From Leucobacter massiliensis (GTDB lineage: Bacteria > Actinomycetota > Actinomycetes > Actinomycetales > Microbacteriaceae): 64,000 nt of DNA. Positions 8,579-20,616 of the stretch are shown here, in pieces. Position 1 is the stretch's first letter; the number at the start of each line of letters is the position of its first letter. The position numbers and the translations under genes were made by a program. The notes below the pieces were generated by a model. It searched no databases. It was not told the DNA's origin and saw only the letters and a program-made list of their open reading frames with translations. Location: contig NZ_MWZD01000014.1 of NCBI RefSeq assembly GCF_002982315.1, forward strand, positions 124,001-188,000, in the 5' to 3' direction.

Positions 8579-8878
8579 TTACAGCTCGACGCCGTCCTCG
8601 CTCGCCTCGTCGAGCTCGGCTGCGGCATCCGTCCGCCGCGTCATCGTCAGCTTGCCCTCGACGATCTCGTGCAGCGCGATCGACAGCGGCTTGTCGTCGA
8701 CCGACGAGTCGACCAGCGGGCCGACATTGTCGAACAGGTTGCCGTCGTGCAGATCCGTGTAGTAGTCATTGATCTGGCGAGCGCGCTGCGAGGCGAAGAT
8801 CACCAAGGCGTACTTCGAATCGACCTTCTCGAGCAGATCGTCGATGGGCGGGTCGATGATGCCGTTGGGGTTGGCCAT
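8579..8878 (-). CDS. rpoZ: DNA-directed RNA polymerase omega subunit
   Basis: 99 residues. Omega helps fold and hold the beta' subunit. The family core [20 protein letters not shown] and [15 protein letters not shown] is present. The ATG at 8878 was chosen because AGGAG stands 7 bases upstream; an in-frame GTG two codons earlier (8884) is too close to that site. Actinobacteria commonly have gmk before rpoZ and coaBC between rpoZ and metK; neither is found here. Confidence 0.95.
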   Translation of the reverse strand: MANPNGIIDPPIDDLLEKVDSKYALVIFASQRARQINDYYTDLHDGNLFDNVGPLVDSSVDDKPLSIALHEIVEGKLTMTRRTDAAAELDEASEDGVEL

Positions 8879-8987
8879 GTACACACTCCTCTAGTTGACC
8901 CACCCATCCTAGCCGACGATCCCGGATCCCGCTGAGACGTGCCGAGTCGCGCACGGCGCCGGGCACCCGGCGCCCCTCCCAGAGGGA

Positions 8988-9635
8988 TCAGCCCAGCAGG
9001 GACCGGACGAGCACGTGCCCCCGCGAGGTGGTGAGCCGCGTCCACGTCAGCGAGCGCGCGAGGCGCACCGGCTCATCCTCGCGGAGCAGTCCCATCGACT
9101 CGGCGGCGAAGGCGGCGGCGGCGGGCAGCCCCGGGGCGACCTCGGCGCCCCACACCGTCGCCCGCACGCGGTGCACCACCGCCTCCCCCGGATCCTCGGG
9201 CAACTGCGCCGCGACCCGCGCGATCCCCTCGGCCGCGACCCCCGCGAGCGAGGCGGCGTCCACCGTCCCCGCCGGGGTCCAGCCGGAGAGCGGCGGCAGC
9301 ACGCCCGCCCACGCCACCATGCCCGAGGCCTCCGGCACGTCGAGCGCGAGACCGACGAGCCCCATCCGGGCGATGCGGTCCAGCAGGGCGCGCGCCGGAA
9401 CCGTCGCGTCCACCGGCACAGCCGGCTCCTCCGCGAGCTCGAATCCGCGCATGACCAGCACCACGGGCAGCTCGTCCGTGATCCCGCGCGGCGCCTGCGT
9501 GCAACCGTAGACGGCGAGCACCCGCCCCCGCACGGTCAGGCGCACCTCTTCGCGGCCGGCCCGCTGCAGGCGTTCGAGGAAGATCCGCAGGTCGTCGCGA
9601 GTCGCGTGGTCCGCGAGCGGCAGCGTGGCATTCAT
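8988..9635 (-). CDS. Conserved hypothetical protein
   Basis: 215 residues, not recognised. It begins MNATLPLADHATRDDLRIFL. It has no signal peptide, no convincing membrane helix and no known catalytic motif. The composition is rich in Ala, Val, Leu and Arg, as in a soluble actinobacterial protein. The motif RGRVLAVYGCTQAPRGI followed by PVVLVMRGF suggests a beta-rich N-terminal half. It lies upstream of rpoZ on the same strand with a gap of about 110 bp, and divergent from the thioesterase gene at 9757. Codon use is like that of its neighbours. The start is the first ATG after the divergent gene's promoter region; the frame is open further upstream, but that would overlap the neighbouring gene. 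Confidence 0.65.
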   Translation of the reverse strand: MNATLPLADHATRDDLRIFLERLQRAGREEVRLTVRGRVLAVYGCTQAPRGITDELPVVLVMRGFELAEEPAVPVDATVPARALLDRIARMGLVGLALDVPEASGMVAWAGVLPPLSGWTPAGTVDAASLAGVAAEGIARVAAQLPEDPGEAVVHRVRATVWGAEVAPGLPAAAAFAAESMGLLREDEPVRLARSLTWTRLTTSRGHVLVRSLLG

Positions 9636-9756
9636 CCACACCAGCTTAGAGCTCGCCGGGGCGGAGCGCTCCGTGCTGCGCGCCGCCGCCTCGGCGCCGA
9701 GCGGCGCCGCCATAGACTGAAAGCGTCCCGCCCCGCCGCAGACTCCTGGAGGAACC

Positions 9757-10638
9757 ATGACCGCCGCCGCCCCCGATCTGCTCACGATGCTGTCGGTGCT
9801 CGACTCGGGCGCGCGCACCCGCGAAGACATCCTCACCGGCCCGGCCTTCCCCACCCCCCACGGCCGCTCCTTCGGCGGCCAGGTGCTCGGCCAGGCCCTC
9901 GCCGCGGCGGGAACGACGGTCCCCGAGGACCGCGAGATCCACTCCATGCACGGCTATTTCCTCCGCCCCGGCGACAGTCAGGACCGGATGACCTTCGAGG
10001 TCGCACGCCTCTACGACGGCCGCTCCTTCTCGACCCGGCGCGTGCAGGCCTATCAGGGAGGTCAGGTGCTCATGTCGCTGATCTCCTCGTTCCAGACCTC
10101 CGACGAGGGACTGGAGCACCAGGAGCGGACGGACCTCGGCCCGGTGCCCGATCCCGAGTCGCTGCCGAGCGTGTGGCAGCGCTACGGCCACCTGGCGGAG
10201 CCCGGGGGCGGCGGCCGCGCCTCCTGGGTCCTGAACCGGCCCTTCGACATCAGGCACATCGAGCCGGACATCATCCTCGACGTGGCCGAGCCGAGCAGCC
10301 GTCAGCGGGTGTGGCTGCGCAGCCGCGACAGCTTCGACGCGCCGCCGCGGCTGCACGCGGCCGCGCTCGCCTTCGCGAGCGACTACCTGCTGCTGGAGCC
10401 CGTGCTGCGCCGGCACGGCGTGCCGTGGGCGACGCCGGGCCTGCGCGGCTCGAGCCTGGACCACGCGATGTGGTTCCACCGGCCCTTCCGCGTCGACGAG
10501 TGGCTGCTCTACGAGCTCGACTCCCCCACCGCGCAGGGCGGTCGCGGGCTCGCGCACGGACGCTTCTACGACCGAGACGGCGCGCTGGTCGCCAGCGTCT
10601 CGCAGGAGAGCACGATCCGGCTCCCCGGCGGCGACTGA
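9757..10638 (+). CDS. tesB: Acyl-CoA thioesterase II (TesB family)
   Basis: 293 residues, the usual TesB size, made of two hotdog folds. It hydrolyses acyl-CoA to the free acid and CoA. Visible family segments: GRSFGGQVLGQALAAA with the active-site Asp/Gln region, SMHGYFLRPGD, VARLYDGRSFSTRRVQAYQ, and in the second fold LDHAMWFHRPFRVDEWLLYE with ARGLAHG-like GRGLAHGRFYDRDG. GGAGG stands 5 bases before the ATG. A -10-like TAGACT (9713-9718) lies in the short region shared with the divergent hypothetical gene. Converges on the hotdog gene at 10706. Confidence 0.9.
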   Translation: MTAAAPDLLTMLSVLDSGARTREDILTGPAFPTPHGRSFGGQVLGQALAAAGTTVPEDREIHSMHGYFLRPGDSQDRMTFEVARLYDGRSFSTRRVQAYQGGQVLMSLISSFQTSDEGLEHQERTDLGPVPDPESLPSVWQRYGHLAEPGGGGRASWVLNRPFDIRHIEPDIILDVAEPSSRQRVWLRSRDSFDAPPRLHAAALAFASDYLLLEPVLRRHGVPWATPGLRGSSLDHAMWFHRPFRVDEWLLYELDSPTAQGGRGLAHGRFYDRDGALVASVSQESTIRLPGGD

Positions 10639-10705
10639 GGCGTCCCCGTGCCACGTGCTCCCGGCGGCCACGTCCCGCCGGACATCGCCGCCTCGCTCCC
10701 CTGCG

Positions 10706-11173
10706 CTACGCGCGCCGGAGCCGGACCGGCTCGTCCATCCACCACTCCACGGAGGCCCGGCCCTCGGCGGAGAGCCGCGTCGGGCGCATCGTCGTGCCGT
10801 CGACGATCACGATGTGCGAGACCGCCCGGGCGACGACGCTGCGCTCCGCCGCGCCTCCGTCGATGATCTCGTAGTGCACTTCGAGGCTGGATCCGCCCAG
10901 TTTCGCGACCCACAACTCCACCGTGATCGGCCGCTCGCCGTACTCGAGCACGCTCACGAACTCGATCTGCTGACTCGCGACGAGCATCTTGGGGCCGGAG
11001 GGGTCGTCTCCGCGGAAGTGCCGCTCCATGCCCGTGCGCTCTCGCCCGCTGCCCAGCCAGAAGGTGCGCACGCGCGCTTCCTCCAGGAACCGCGCGAACG
11101 CCACGTTGTTCACGTGCCCATAGGCATCCTGGTCGCCCCAGCGGAGCTCGATATCGACGTGCGTGCGCGCCAT
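10706..11173 (-). CDS. 4-hydroxybenzoyl-CoA thioesterase-like hotdog protein
   Basis: 155 residues, a single hotdog domain of the YbgC/FcbC type. The N-terminal LRWGDQDAYGHVNNVAFARF carries the conserved RWxDxDxxGHVNN motif with the catalytic Asp. It probably hydrolyses short or aromatic acyl-CoA thioesters; the exact substrate cannot be told. AGAGGA precedes the ATG at 11173; an upstream in-frame ATG would add six residues. It follows ettA on the same strand across a strong hairpin (11201-11236), so it may have its own promoter. Stop-to-stop with tesB, a second thioesterase, 67 bp away. Confidence 0.85.
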   Translation of the reverse strand: MARTHVDIELRWGDQDAYGHVNNVAFARFLEEARVRTFWLGSGRERTGMERHFRGDDPSGPKMLVASQQIEFVSVLEYGERPITVELWVAKLGGSSLEVHYEIIDGGAAERSVVARAVSHIVIVDGTTMRPTRLSAEGRASVEWWMDEPVRLRRA

Positions 11174-11200
11174 CGCACCATCCTCTCTCATGGGCTGAGC

Positions 11201-11236
11201 CGCCCGGTTCGGCCGCGCTCGCGGCCGAACCGGGCG
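11201..11236 (-). terminator. Perfect 16-bp hairpin after ettA
   Basis: CGCCCGGTTCGGCCGC (11201-11216) and its exact reverse complement (11221-11236) flank a four-base loop. It stands between the ettA stop and the thioesterase start, so it probably ends ettA transcription. No T-run. Confidence 0.75.
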
Positions 11237-11283
11237 GGCCGGGCATCGTGCGGGGGCGACGCTGGGCGCCGCCCCGTCGCGGC

Positions 11284-12966
<1,683 letters not shown>

Positions 12967-13134
12967 ATGCTCTCTCGGGCGCGACAGCGCCCCGGACTCC
13001 CTGAAGTGGACGGTTGAAAACGGATCGCCCCCACTCTACCGCCCGCGTCCGACGGCGGACCGCCGCCGCTCGCGCCGCAAGCGGGCTCCGTCGCGCAGTC
13101 CGGGCCGCCCGCTCAGCCGGGCCTGCCCCGGCGA

Positions 13135-13638
13135 TCACCAGTCGATGGGACGGGTCTTCCCGATCAGGCAGATGTCCTTGTTCGGGCCGACAGCCGGCTC
13201 GTTCTGCGCCACGAAGCTGCGGTCTTCGCTCACCAGCTGCCCGATGAGGCAGTCGCCGCCGATCCGGACCGACACGTAGATGCTGTCCGCCACGAGCCCC
13301 GTCTGCGTGCGGTCGAAACTCACCTGCATCGCAGCGCGGTCGAAGCCGGCGTCGGCGACGGCGTCCACCACGGGCTGACCCTCGATCGGCTGGGTCGAGG
13401 CGGCGTAGGCGCGCAGGACCTCGGTGAAGTAGGGCAGGTTCTGCTCAGCCGTGCCGCCCGGAACGAACTCCGGCGGGGCCTCTGGCGCAGGCGGGGTCTC
13501 GCGGCTCGGCGTCTCGGGAGTGGGCCCTTCGAGCACGCCCTGGATCAGGCTGCAACCGCTCAGAAGCGGGAGCGCGATGCCGATCGTCGCAAGGGCGCGG
13601 AGGAGCGGACGGCGGGGTCTTGACGGAGTTGCACGCAC
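13135..13638 (-). CDS. Putative lipoprotein (DUF6993-like)
   Basis: 167 residues from the GTG at 13638. The N-terminus is a lipoprotein signal: RPRR positive patch, a hydrophobic stretch, and a lipobox LLSGC (Cys about residue 29). A Pro/Glu/Thr-rich linker follows, then a compact domain with two Cys (GGDCLIGQL and KDICLIGKT) that probably form a disulphide outside the membrane. It resembles a small actinobacterial family I remember as DUF6993. Function unknown. The frame is open to an ATG at 13692, which would put 18 extra residues in front of the signal; the GTG gives a normal signal length. Confidence 0.8.
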   Translation of the reverse strand: MRATPSRPRRPLLRALATIGIALPLLSGCSLIQGVLEGPTPETPSRETPPAPEAPPEFVPGGTAEQNLPYFTEVLRAYAASTQPIEGQPVVDAVADAGFDRAAMQVSFDRTQTGLVADSIYVSVRIGGDCLIGQLVSEDRSFVAQNEPAVGPNKDICLIGKTRPIDW

Positions 13639-13861
13639 CCGCTCAGTGTACGCATCCGCTCCTGGATGCGTGCCTCGCTCACAATGAGACATCTATGGCC
13701 ACTTCGGGGGTTTCCTCCACATATCCGGTTCTCGGGCTTCCGTGATCGACGCGCGGAACTCACCCTGGAAACGAGCGGACGGATCGTCACTCGCACGGCA
13801 CGAGCCGTCCGCTCCCCGCACACCGACCACGGCCCGCCAGGGCCCAACGAAGGAGGCCTCC

Positions 13862-14437
13862 ATGTCCACCCCCATCTGCATCGTCGGCACCGTCGCCACC
13901 GAGCCCAGGTTCTCGCGCGGCAACGCGCAGGTGCCGTTCTGCTCCTTCCGCGTGGCGAGCACCGAGCGGCGTTTCGACCGCGAACAGGGACAGTGGGTCG
14001 ACGGGGAGACCAACTGGTACACGATCACCTCGTTCCGGGGACTCGCAGAGCACGCGCTCGGCTCCTTCGCGAAGGGCGACCGGGTGGTCGTGAGCGGGCG
14101 CCTGCGGATCAGGAGGTGGTCGTCCGGCGAGAAGTCGGGAACCAATGTGGAGATCGAGGCCGACGCCTTCGGCCACGACCTGCGCTGGGGCGTGTCGAGC
14201 TTCACGAAGCGACTGGGCGCGGAGACGAGCCCGCGCGGCGAGGTCACGCCTCCGCCGGAGACGAGCGGGAGCGCCGAGGATCCGAACGGGGCGGATCCCC
14301 GCGCCGCGACGGGGGCGGAGCTGCCGGCCTGGCTCGCAGCGCCCGCGGGAGACGGGCCCCGAGGCGATGACGGATTCACCCCGGCGGAAACGGCGCAGGA
14401 TCCAGAGCCGGCGGAGCAGCTGGCCGACGCCGCCTGA
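13862..14437 (+). CDS. ssb: Single-stranded DNA-binding protein (paralogue type)
   Basis: 191 residues. An OB fold (about residues 1-110) with the SSB pattern: ICIVGTVATEPRF, CSFRVASTERRFD, NWYTITSFRGLAEHALGSFAKGDRVVVSGRL. A disordered Gly/Pro/Glu-rich tail follows. The tail does not end in the acidic DDDIPF-type tip of the housekeeping SSB; it ends EQLADAA. This fits the second SSB of actinobacteria (SsbB-like), linked in other genera to DNA uptake, recombination or chromosome segregation rather than bulk replication. The ATG is preceded by AAGGAGG. It converges on msrA, with three bases between the stops. Confidence 0.87.
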   Translation: MSTPICIVGTVATEPRFSRGNAQVPFCSFRVASTERRFDREQGQWVDGETNWYTITSFRGLAEHALGSFAKGDRVVVSGRLRIRRWSSGEKSGTNVEIEADAFGHDLRWGVSSFTKRLGAETSPRGEVTPPPETSGSAEDPNGADPRAATGAELPAWLAAPAGDGPRGDDGFTPAETAQDPEPAEQLADAA

Positions 14438-14440
14438 GCA

Positions 14441-14971
14441 CTACCGCAGGTACTCGGCGAAGGCGGCCCGCACCTTGTTCACCTTGGGCACCGCCACGGC
14501 GAGGCAGTAGCCCTGAGTGGGGTTCTTGGCGAAGAAGTCCTGGTGATAGTCCTCTGCCGGGGTGACCTCCCCGAGCGGTTCGATGGTCGTCACGACGGGA
14601 CCGCGCTCCGCCCACGTCTCTGCTGCGCGCTCTCGCGCGGCTTCGAACAGCCCGCGCTGCTCGTCGTCGCGCGGGAACATCGCGGAGCGGTACTGGGTGC
14701 CGACGTCATTGCCCTGACGGTTGAGCTGCGTCGGGTCGTGCATGGTGAAGAAGGCGTCGAGGATCACCTCGGCGGGGATCACGGTGTCGTCGAAGGTCAC
14801 GGCGACCGCCTCGGCGTGACCGGTCGTACCCGTGCAGACCTGCTCGTAGTCCGGGTGCGCGGTGGATCCTCCCGTGTAGCAGGAGACCACCTCGACCACG
14901 CCGCGCAGCTGACGGTAGGCGGCGTCGAGGCACCAGAAGCAGCCTCCGGCGAGCACGAAGGTCGTCGTCAT
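14441..14971 (-). CDS. msrA: Peptide-methionine (S)-S-oxide reductase
   Basis: 176 residues. It reduces Met-S-sulfoxide in proteins and free methionine. The active-site motif GGCFWCLDA is near the N-terminus, followed by the [16 protein letters not shown] and HAEAV motifs. The C-terminal part lacks an obvious resolving Cys pair of the longer forms but has Cys in [14 protein letters not shown] stands upstream of the ATG at 14971. That ATG overlaps the nadE stop (ATGA), so the two form an operon. No MsrB in the window. Confidence 0.94.
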   Translation of the reverse strand: MTTTFVLAGGCFWCLDAAYRQLRGVVEVVSCYTGGSTAHPDYEQVCTGTTGHAEAVAVTFDDTVIPAEVILDAFFTMHDPTQLNRQGNDVGTQYRSAMFPRDDEQRGLFEAARERAAETWAERGPVVTTIEPLGEVTPAEDYHQDFFAKNPTQGYCLAVAVPKVNKVRAAFAEYLR

Positions 14972-15804
14972 GCGCGTTCCCCCCTCCACCAGCCGTCCGC
15001 AGGCGAGACCGGGAGGCGGCGCTTGTGCTCGGTCGTCCGGTACCGCCGCTCGAGATTCTCGCGTGCCGTTCCCTCGATCTCTTCGCCGCGCAGATACGCG
15101 TCGATCTGGGCGTAGCCGACGCCGAGGCTCGCCTCGTCGCTCTGCCCGGGCTCGGCGTCGAGGAGGTCCGCCGTCGGAGCCTTCTCCCAGAGCCGGCTGG
15201 GAGCCTCCAGCACCCGCAGCATCTCGGCACCCTGCCCCTTGGTCAGCCCAGCCAGGGGGACCACGTCGGCCGCCCCGTCGCCGAACTTGGTGAAGAAGCC
15301 GGTGATCGCCTCCGCCGCGTGATCGGTGCCGATCACCAGAAGCTGCCGATCGCCTGCGATCGCGTACTGGGCGACCATCCTCAGCCGTGCCTTGACGTTG
15401 CCCTTGGTGAAATCGGTGACGGCTTCGCCCGTGCCCTCGGACACCGCATCCGTGATGCCGTCGACCCCCGCCGCGATGTTCACGACCACCGAGCGGTCGG
15501 GCCGGATGAAGGACAGCGCGAGCTGAGCGTCGTCCTCGTCGTGCTGCACCGCGTATGGGAGCCGCACGGCGACGAACTCCGCCTCGCCGCCCTCAGCGCG
15601 CCGCCGCTCCACGGCCAGCTGCGCCAGCCGCCCCGCGAGCGAGGAGTCCTGCCCGCCGGAGATCCCGAGCACGAAGCCTCGCGCACCCGGTACCGACGCG
15701 AGGTACTCGCACAGGAACGACACGCGCCGATCCACCTCGGCCGCCGCGTCGATCTCACTCCGCGCCCCCAGCGCCTCGATGATGTGCCGCTGCGTTTCGC
15801 TCAT
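14968..15804 (-). CDS. nadE: NH3-dependent NAD+ synthetase
   Basis: 278 residues. It amidates nicotinic acid adenine dinucleotide to NAD using ATP. The ATP-pyrophosphatase loop [14 protein letters not shown] is clear, and [22 protein letters not shown] is the NaAD/ammonia site signature. The nitrilase-like glutaminase domain of the long actinobacterial NadE is absent, so the donor should be ammonia. This is a shorter form than in Mycobacterium. Start at the ATG 15804, after which a typical N-terminal helix ([10 protein letters not shown]) begins. Translation is coupled to msrA by a 4-base overlap. Confidence 0.93.
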   Translation of the reverse strand: MSETQRHIIEALGARSEIDAAAEVDRRVSFLCEYLASVPGARGFVLGISGGQDSSLAGRLAQLAVERRRAEGGEAEFVAVRLPYAVQHDEDDAQLALSFIRPDRSVVVNIAAGVDGITDAVSEGTGEAVTDFTKGNVKARLRMVAQYAIAGDRQLLVIGTDHAAEAITGFFTKFGDGAADVVPLAGLTKGQGAEMLRVLEAPSRLWEKAPTADLLDAEPGQSDEASLGVGYAQIDAYLRGEEIEGTARENLERRYRTTEHKRRLPVSPADGWWRGERA

Positions 15805-15893
15805 GCCCACCACCCTACTCCGCGCCCGTTTCACCGGGGTTACGCCCACGGCGAAGCCTGCGCACCGCTCCGCGCCGAGCCGCCCCGCCCCGC

Positions 15894-18800
15894 TCAGACG
15901 AGGACGTCCTCCACGGGGAGCAGGCACTTCGGCCCCAGCATGCCCTTCAGCTCGCCGAACAGATCAGAGCTGATCCGCACCTGCTCCCGGAGCTCGAAGA
16001 TCCGCACCGCGGTCGGGGTGATGAGGCTCAGTCGCACCTCGCTCGCGCCCGGGTGCCGCTGCAGCGTCGACCTCAGCTCCTCCATCAGCGGCTCGGTCGC
16101 CCGCGACTCGGTGAGCGTCAGCTCCAGGGTCGACTCGTCCTCCTGCACCCCCGCGTCGATCGGCTTCACTCCGTAGGCGTGCATCGACATGCCGTCGTCC
16201 CGGGCGTTGAGCTTGCCGCGCAGCGCCACGATGCTGTCCGGCTGCAGCAGACTGCCGAACTCCTGGTACGACTTCCCCATGAACAGCGCCTGGATCTCGC
16301 CCGTGAAGTCCTCGAGGGTGACCATGCCGTAGAGGTTGCCCGACTTCGCCGTCCGGTGCTGCACGCTCGTGAGAAGGCCGGCGAGGGTCACGATCTCCCC
16401 GTCGTATCCCCCGCTCGAATCCGGGTTCGTGACCTGCGCGACGGTCGCGCTCGCCTCCTTCGCCAGCGCCGATTCGAGACCCCGGAGCGGATGATCCGAG
16501 ACGTACAGGCCCAGCATCTCCCGCTCGAAGGAGAGCTTGTCCTTCTTGGTCCACTCGGGACGATCGGGGACCTGCGACACGGGCTCCACCTCCGCCCCTG
16601 CGGCCTCGGCGGCCTCGGCGAACAGACTGTCGAAATCGAAGCCGACGTCGCCCTTCTCCTCGGCTCGCTTCTCCTTCACGGCGCTCTCCACGGCCTGCTC
16701 GTGGATCTCGAGCAGCGCCCGCCGCGTGCCCCCGAGGCCGTCGAGAGCCCCCGCCTTGATGAGCGACTCGACGGTGCGCTTGTTCAGGGCCACCACGGAC
16801 ACCTTCTTCAGGAAGTCGTGGAAGCTCTCGAAGGCCCCGAGCCGCTCGCGCGCGTCGCGAATGGCCTCGACGACGTTGCTTCCCACGTTGCGGATCGCGC
16901 CGAGGCCGAAGCGGATGTCGTCGCCGACGGCCGAGAAGTTGGCGAAGGAGTCGTTGACGGCGGGCGGGAGCACCTTGATGCCCATGCGCCGGCACTCGTT
17001 CAGATAGATGGCGAGCTTGTCCTTCGAGTCGCCCACGCTGGTGAGCAGCGCCGCCATGTACTCCGCCGGATAGTGCGCCTTCAGGTAGGCCGTCCAGTAG
17101 CTCACCACACCGTACGCGGCAGAGTGGGCCTTGTTGAAGGCGTAGTCGGAGAACGGCAGCAGGATGTCCCAGAGCGCCTTGATCGCTGCCTCGGAGAAAC
17201 CCCGCTCCTTCATGCCGCCGGAGAAGCCCTCGTACTGCTTGTCGAGCTCGGACTTCTTCTTCTTGCCCATGGCGCGACGCAGGATGTCCGCCTGGCCGAG
17301 CGTGAATCCCGCGACCCGCTGAGCGATCGACATGACCTGCTCCTGATAGATGATCAGGCCGTAGGTCGTGTCGAGGATGTCCCGCAGGGGCTCTTCCAGC
17401 TCCGGGTGGATCGGGGTGATCGCCTGCAGCCCGTTCTTGCGCAGCGCGTAGTTCGTGTGCGAGTCGGCGCCCATGGGACCCGGCCGGTAGAGCGCAAGCA
17501 CGGCCGAGATGTCCTCGAAGTTGTCGGGCTTCATCAGCCGCAGGAGCCCGCGCATCGGGCCGCCGTCGAGCTGGAAGACGCCGAGCGTGTCACCGCGCGC
17601 CAGCAGCTCGTAGGAGGGCGCGTCATCGAGTTCGAGGCGCTCCAGGTCGAGTTCCTCGCCCCGGTTGAGCTTGATGTTCTCCAGGGCGTCGGAGATGATC
17701 GTCAGGTTGCGCAGCCCGAGGAAGTCCATCTTGATCAGCCCGAGGCCCTCACAGGTCGGGTAGTCGAACTGCGTGACGATCTGCCCGTCCTGCTCGCGCT
17801 TCTGCAGCGGGATGATGTCGATGAGCGGATCGCTCGACATGATCACGCCGGCGGCGTGCACGCCCCACTGCCGCTTCAGGCCCTCCAGCCCGAGCGCGGT
17901 CTCGTACACCTTCTTGGCGTCGGGGTCCTCCTGCAGCACCGCGCGGAACTCAGCCGCCTCCTTGTAGCGCGGGTGCTCCGGGTCGGTGATGCCGGAGAGC
18001 GGGATGTCCTTCGCCATGACCGCGGGCGGCATCGCCTTGGTCAGCTTCTCCCCCATGCCGAAGGGGAAGCCGAGCACGCGCGAGGCGTCCTTCAGCGCCT
18101 GCTTCGACTTGATGGTGCCGTAGGTGACGATCTGCGCGACCCGCTCGTCGCCGTACTTCTCGGTGACGTATTTGATGACCTCGCCGCGGCGGCGGTCGTC
18201 GAAGTCGACGTCGAAGTCGGGCATGGAGACGCGATCCGGGTTGAGGAAGCGCTCGAAGATGAGGCCGTGCTGCAGCGGATCGAGGTCGGTGATGCGCATC
18301 GCGTAGGCGACCATCGATCCCGCGCCCGAGCCACGGCCGGGCCCCACGCGGATGCCGTTGTCCTTTGACCAGTTGATGAAGTCGGCGACGACGAGGAAGT
18401 AGCCGGGGAACCCCATCTGGGTGATGACGCCGATCTCGTATTCGGCCTGCTTGCGCACCTCGTCGGGGATGCCCCCCGGGTAGCGGTAGTGCAGGCCCTT
18501 CTCGACCTCCTTCACGAACCAGCTGTCCTCGGTCTCCCCTTCGGGCACCGGGTAGCGGGGCATGTAGTTGGCCGAGGTGTTGAACTCGACGTTGCAGCGC
18601 TCCGCGATGAGCAGCGTGTTGTCACAGGCCTCGGGGTAGTCGCGGAAGATGTGCCGCATCTCTGCGGCGGTCTTCAGGTAGTAGCCGGTGCCGTCGAACT
18701 TGAAGCGGTTCGGATCGTCCAGTCGCGAACCGGACTGCACGCACAGCAGCGCCGAGTGCGCTTCGGCGTCGCCCTCGTGCACGTAGTGCAGATCGTTGGT

Positions 18801-19454
18801 GGCGACGAGCGGGATGCCGAGATCCTTCGCGATCCGCAGCAGATCGCTCTGCACGCGGCGCTCGATCTCCAGGCCGTGGTCCATGAGCTCGCAGAAGAAG
18901 TTCTCGCGCCCGAAGATGTCCTGGAACTCCGCGGCCGCCTGCCGCGCCTCGGCGTACTGCCCCAGGCGCAGGCGGGTCTGGATCTCGCCCGAGGGGCAAC
19001 CCGTCGTGGTGATGAGCCCCTTGCCGTACGTCTGCAGCAGTTCGCGGTCCATGCGCGGCTTGAAGTAGTAGCCCTCCATCGAGGAGTAGCTCGACAGCCG
19101 GAACAGGTTGTGCATGCCCTCCGTGGTCTCGGAGAGCATGGTCATGTGGGTGTACGCGCCCGCACCCGAGACATCGTCGCCGCCGCCGTCCCCCCAGCGC
19201 ACGCGCGTCTTGTCGCTGCGGTGCGTGCCCGGCGTGAGATAGGCCTCGATGCCGATGATCGGGTTCAGGCCGCGATCCTTCGCCTGCTTCCAGAAGTCGA
19301 AGGCGCCGAAGGTGTTGCCGTGGTCCGTGACCGCGATGGCCGGCATGCCCTGCGCCACGGCGGCGTCCATGAGCGGGCCCACCCTCGCCGCCCCGTCGAG
19401 CATCGAGTACTCGCTGTGCACGTGCAGGTGGACGAAACCGTCGTTTTCGGACAC
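15894..19454 (-). CDS. dnaE: DNA polymerase III alpha subunit (DnaE1)
   Basis: 1186 residues, the replicative polymerase. The N-terminal PHP domain ([17 protein letters not shown], then VTDHGN) is followed by the polymerase core with the catalytic aspartates in [13 protein letters not shown] and by [20 protein letters not shown] helix-hairpin-helix region and an OB-fold domain ([19 protein letters not shown]) follow. The PHP metal ligands look complete, which fits the intrinsic proofreading known for actinobacterial DnaE1. GTG at 19454 has AGGAG 7 bases upstream, and the protein then starts [13 protein letters not shown]; the longer frame upstream is not conserved. Downstream is nadE on the same strand, 89 bp away. 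Confidence 0.96.
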   Translation of the reverse strand: MSENDGFVHLHVHSEYSMLDGAARVGPLMDAAVAQGMPAIAVTDHGNTFGAFDFWKQAKDRGLNPIIGIEAYLTPGTHRSDKTRVRWGDGGGDDVSGAGAYTHMTMLSETTEGMHNLFRLSSYSSMEGYYFKPRMDRELLQTYGKGLITTTGCPSGEIQTRLRLGQYAEARQAAAEFQDIFGRENFFCELMDHGLEIERRVQSDLLRIAKDLGIPLVATNDLHYVHEGDAEAHSALLCVQSGSRLDDPNRFKFDGTGYYLKTAAEMRHIFRDYPEACDNTLLIAERCNVEFNTSANYMPRYPVPEGETEDSWFVKEVEKGLHYRYPGGIPDEVRKQAEYEIGVITQMGFPGYFLVVADFINWSKDNGIRVGPGRGSGAGSMVAYAMRITDLDPLQHGLIFERFLNPDRVSMPDFDVDFDDRRRGEVIKYVTEKYGDERVAQIVTYGTIKSKQALKDASRVLGFPFGMGEKLTKAMPPAVMAKDIPLSGITDPEHPRYKEAAEFRAVLQEDPDAKKVYETALGLEGLKRQWGVHAAGVIMSSDPLIDIIPLQKREQDGQIVTQFDYPTCEGLGLIKMDFLGLRNLTIISDALENIKLNRGEELDLERLELDDAPSYELLARGDTLGVFQLDGGPMRGLLRLMKPDNFEDISAVLALYRPGPMGADSHTNYALRKNGLQAITPIHPELEEPLRDILDTTYGLIIYQEQVMSIAQRVAGFTLGQADILRRAMGKKKKSELDKQYEGFSGGMKERGFSEAAIKALWDILLPFSDYAFNKAHSAAYGVVSYWTAYLKAHYPAEYMAALLTSVGDSKDKLAIYLNECRRMGIKVLPPAVNDSFANFSAVGDDIRFGLGAIRNVGSNVVEAIRDARERLGAFESFHDFLKKVSVVALNKRTVESLIKAGALDGLGGTRRALLEIHEQAVESAVKEKRAEEKGDVGFDFDSLFAEAAEAAGAEVEPVSQVPDRPEWTKKDKLSFEREMLGLYVSDHPLRGLESALAKEASATVAQVTNPDSSGGYDGEIVTLAGLLTSVQHRTAKSGNLYGMVTLEDFTGEIQALFMGKSYQEFGSLLQPDSIVALRGKLNARDDGMSMHAYGVKPIDAGVQEDESTLELTLTESRATEPLMEELRSTLQRHPGASEVRLSLITPTAVRIFELREQVRISSDLFGELKGMLGPKCLLPVEDVLV

Positions 19455-19548
19455 GCCTGAACTCCTCTCGCCGGCCCCCACCAGGATACCGCCCGCCACC
19501 GGCGCCGCCCGCCCGCCCGCCGGGAACGCGGAGCGGGGCGACACCTCC

Positions 19549-20616
19549 TCAGGAAAGGTACTTGCCCGCCCCGGGGATGCGCTGGATCGCGACGGCGGCG
19601 AGCGCGCTCGGCACCATGATCGCGATCACGAGCAGCGGCACGGAGAGGAACGGGGGCGCGAACTCCGTGGTGAAGCCGAACTGACGGTACACCCACTGGA
19701 AGAGCGGGTGGACGAGGTAGATCCCGAACGAGGCGCCCGCTAGGAAGACCACCGCCCTGCCCCGGCCGCCGGAGAGGGAATGCCGCTCGCCCCAGGCCTG
19801 CGCGAGGCAGAACACGGCGATCGCGGGCGCGGCCACCCCGGGCGTGAGAAAGCCGAAGAACAGCTCATCCCACTCGCCTCCGGCGCGCGACACGAGCACG
19901 GTGCCGAGGACGGTGCCGACGACGCCGGCCACGCCCGCCACGGCGAGCGCGATCAGCGCGCCGCGCCCGAGCACGGCGCCGCTCAGCAGATACCCCAGCA
20001 GGAAATAGGCCGAGTAGCCGAGCACGAGGTCGAAGCGCATGTCGTCGAGCATGCGGGCGAGCACCTCCCCCGCCACCGGCACCCGGGTGAGCAGCGGAAG
20101 CACCGAGGCGAAGGGGAGGGCGAGCCAGACGAAGTACCAGGCGACGCGCCGCTCGCGCACGACGAGCCGCAGGATGGGCGTTGCGAGGTACAGCCCGGTC
20201 AGCGCGAGCAGGAACCAGAGGTGGAAGTGCCCTTGGAAGAAGCGCGTCACCAGTTCGCCGAAGGACCCGCTGCCGCCGGGCCCGTAGACCTCGATCAGGC
20301 CGTAGACGAGGGACCACACGGCGAAGGCGACGAGGATCCTGGGAATCCGCTTCCGGAACAGCTCGCGAACGGTGACGGCGCGGTGGGGAGAGAGGAAGAG
20401 CGCGCCGGAGATCATGAAGAACACAGGCACGCAGAACCGCAGCGCCGCGTTGATCCAGGTGAGTTCCTCCCAGCGCTGAGCGGTGACGGGCGCCTGATGC
20501 CACTCCGTGATCGCGGCGTGGATCCCGACGACCGCGACGATCGCCACGGCGCGCAGCACATCGAAGTACTCGACGCGCCCCGCCCGCGTCCGCTGCTGCT
20601 CCGGCGCCTCGGTCAC
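19549..20616 (-). CDS. Acyltransferase family 3 membrane protein
   Basis: 355 residues with about ten hydrophobic segments, the pattern of the integral acyltransferase-3 (OafA/WecH-like) family. The family start is clear: VEYFDVLRAVAIVAVVGIHA with the conserved R/H pair, and FCVPVFFMISGALFLSP near the second helix. Near the end FGIYLVHPLFQW is also typical. Such enzymes O-acetylate or succinylate a cell-surface glycan or a peptidoglycan unit. GGAGG precedes the GTG at 20616. It is divergent from a glycosyltransferase at 20832, so both may act on the same surface polymer. The substrate is unknown. An in-frame ATG at 20652 is a less likely start. Confidence 0.88.
   Translation of the reverse strand: MTEAPEQQRTRAGRVEYFDVLRAVAIVAVVGIHAAITEWHQAPVTAQRWEELTWINAALRFCVPVFFMISGALFLSPHRAVTVRELFRKRIPRILVAFAVWSLVYGLIEVYGPGGSGSFGELVTRFFQGHFHLWFLLALTGLYLATPILRLVVRERRVAWYFVWLALPFASVLPLLTRVPVAGEVLARMLDDMRFDLVLGYSAYFLLGYLLSGAVLGRGALIALAVAGVAGVVGTVLGTVLVSRAGGEWDELFFGFLTPGVAAPAIAVFCLAQAWGERHSLSGGRGRAVVFLAGASFGIYLVHPLFQWVYRQFGFTTEFAPPFLSVPLLVIAIMVPSALAAVAIQRIPGAGKYLS

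Noticed and set aside
12975-12992. GGGCGC-GACA-GCGCCC hairpin before ettA
   Set aside because: Short, GC-only, and frequent by chance at this base composition; no other sign of attenuation, so not listed as a feature.
16053-18368. Forward-strand frame of 771 codons under dnaE
   Set aside because: Antisense shadow of DnaE1, no recognisable domain.
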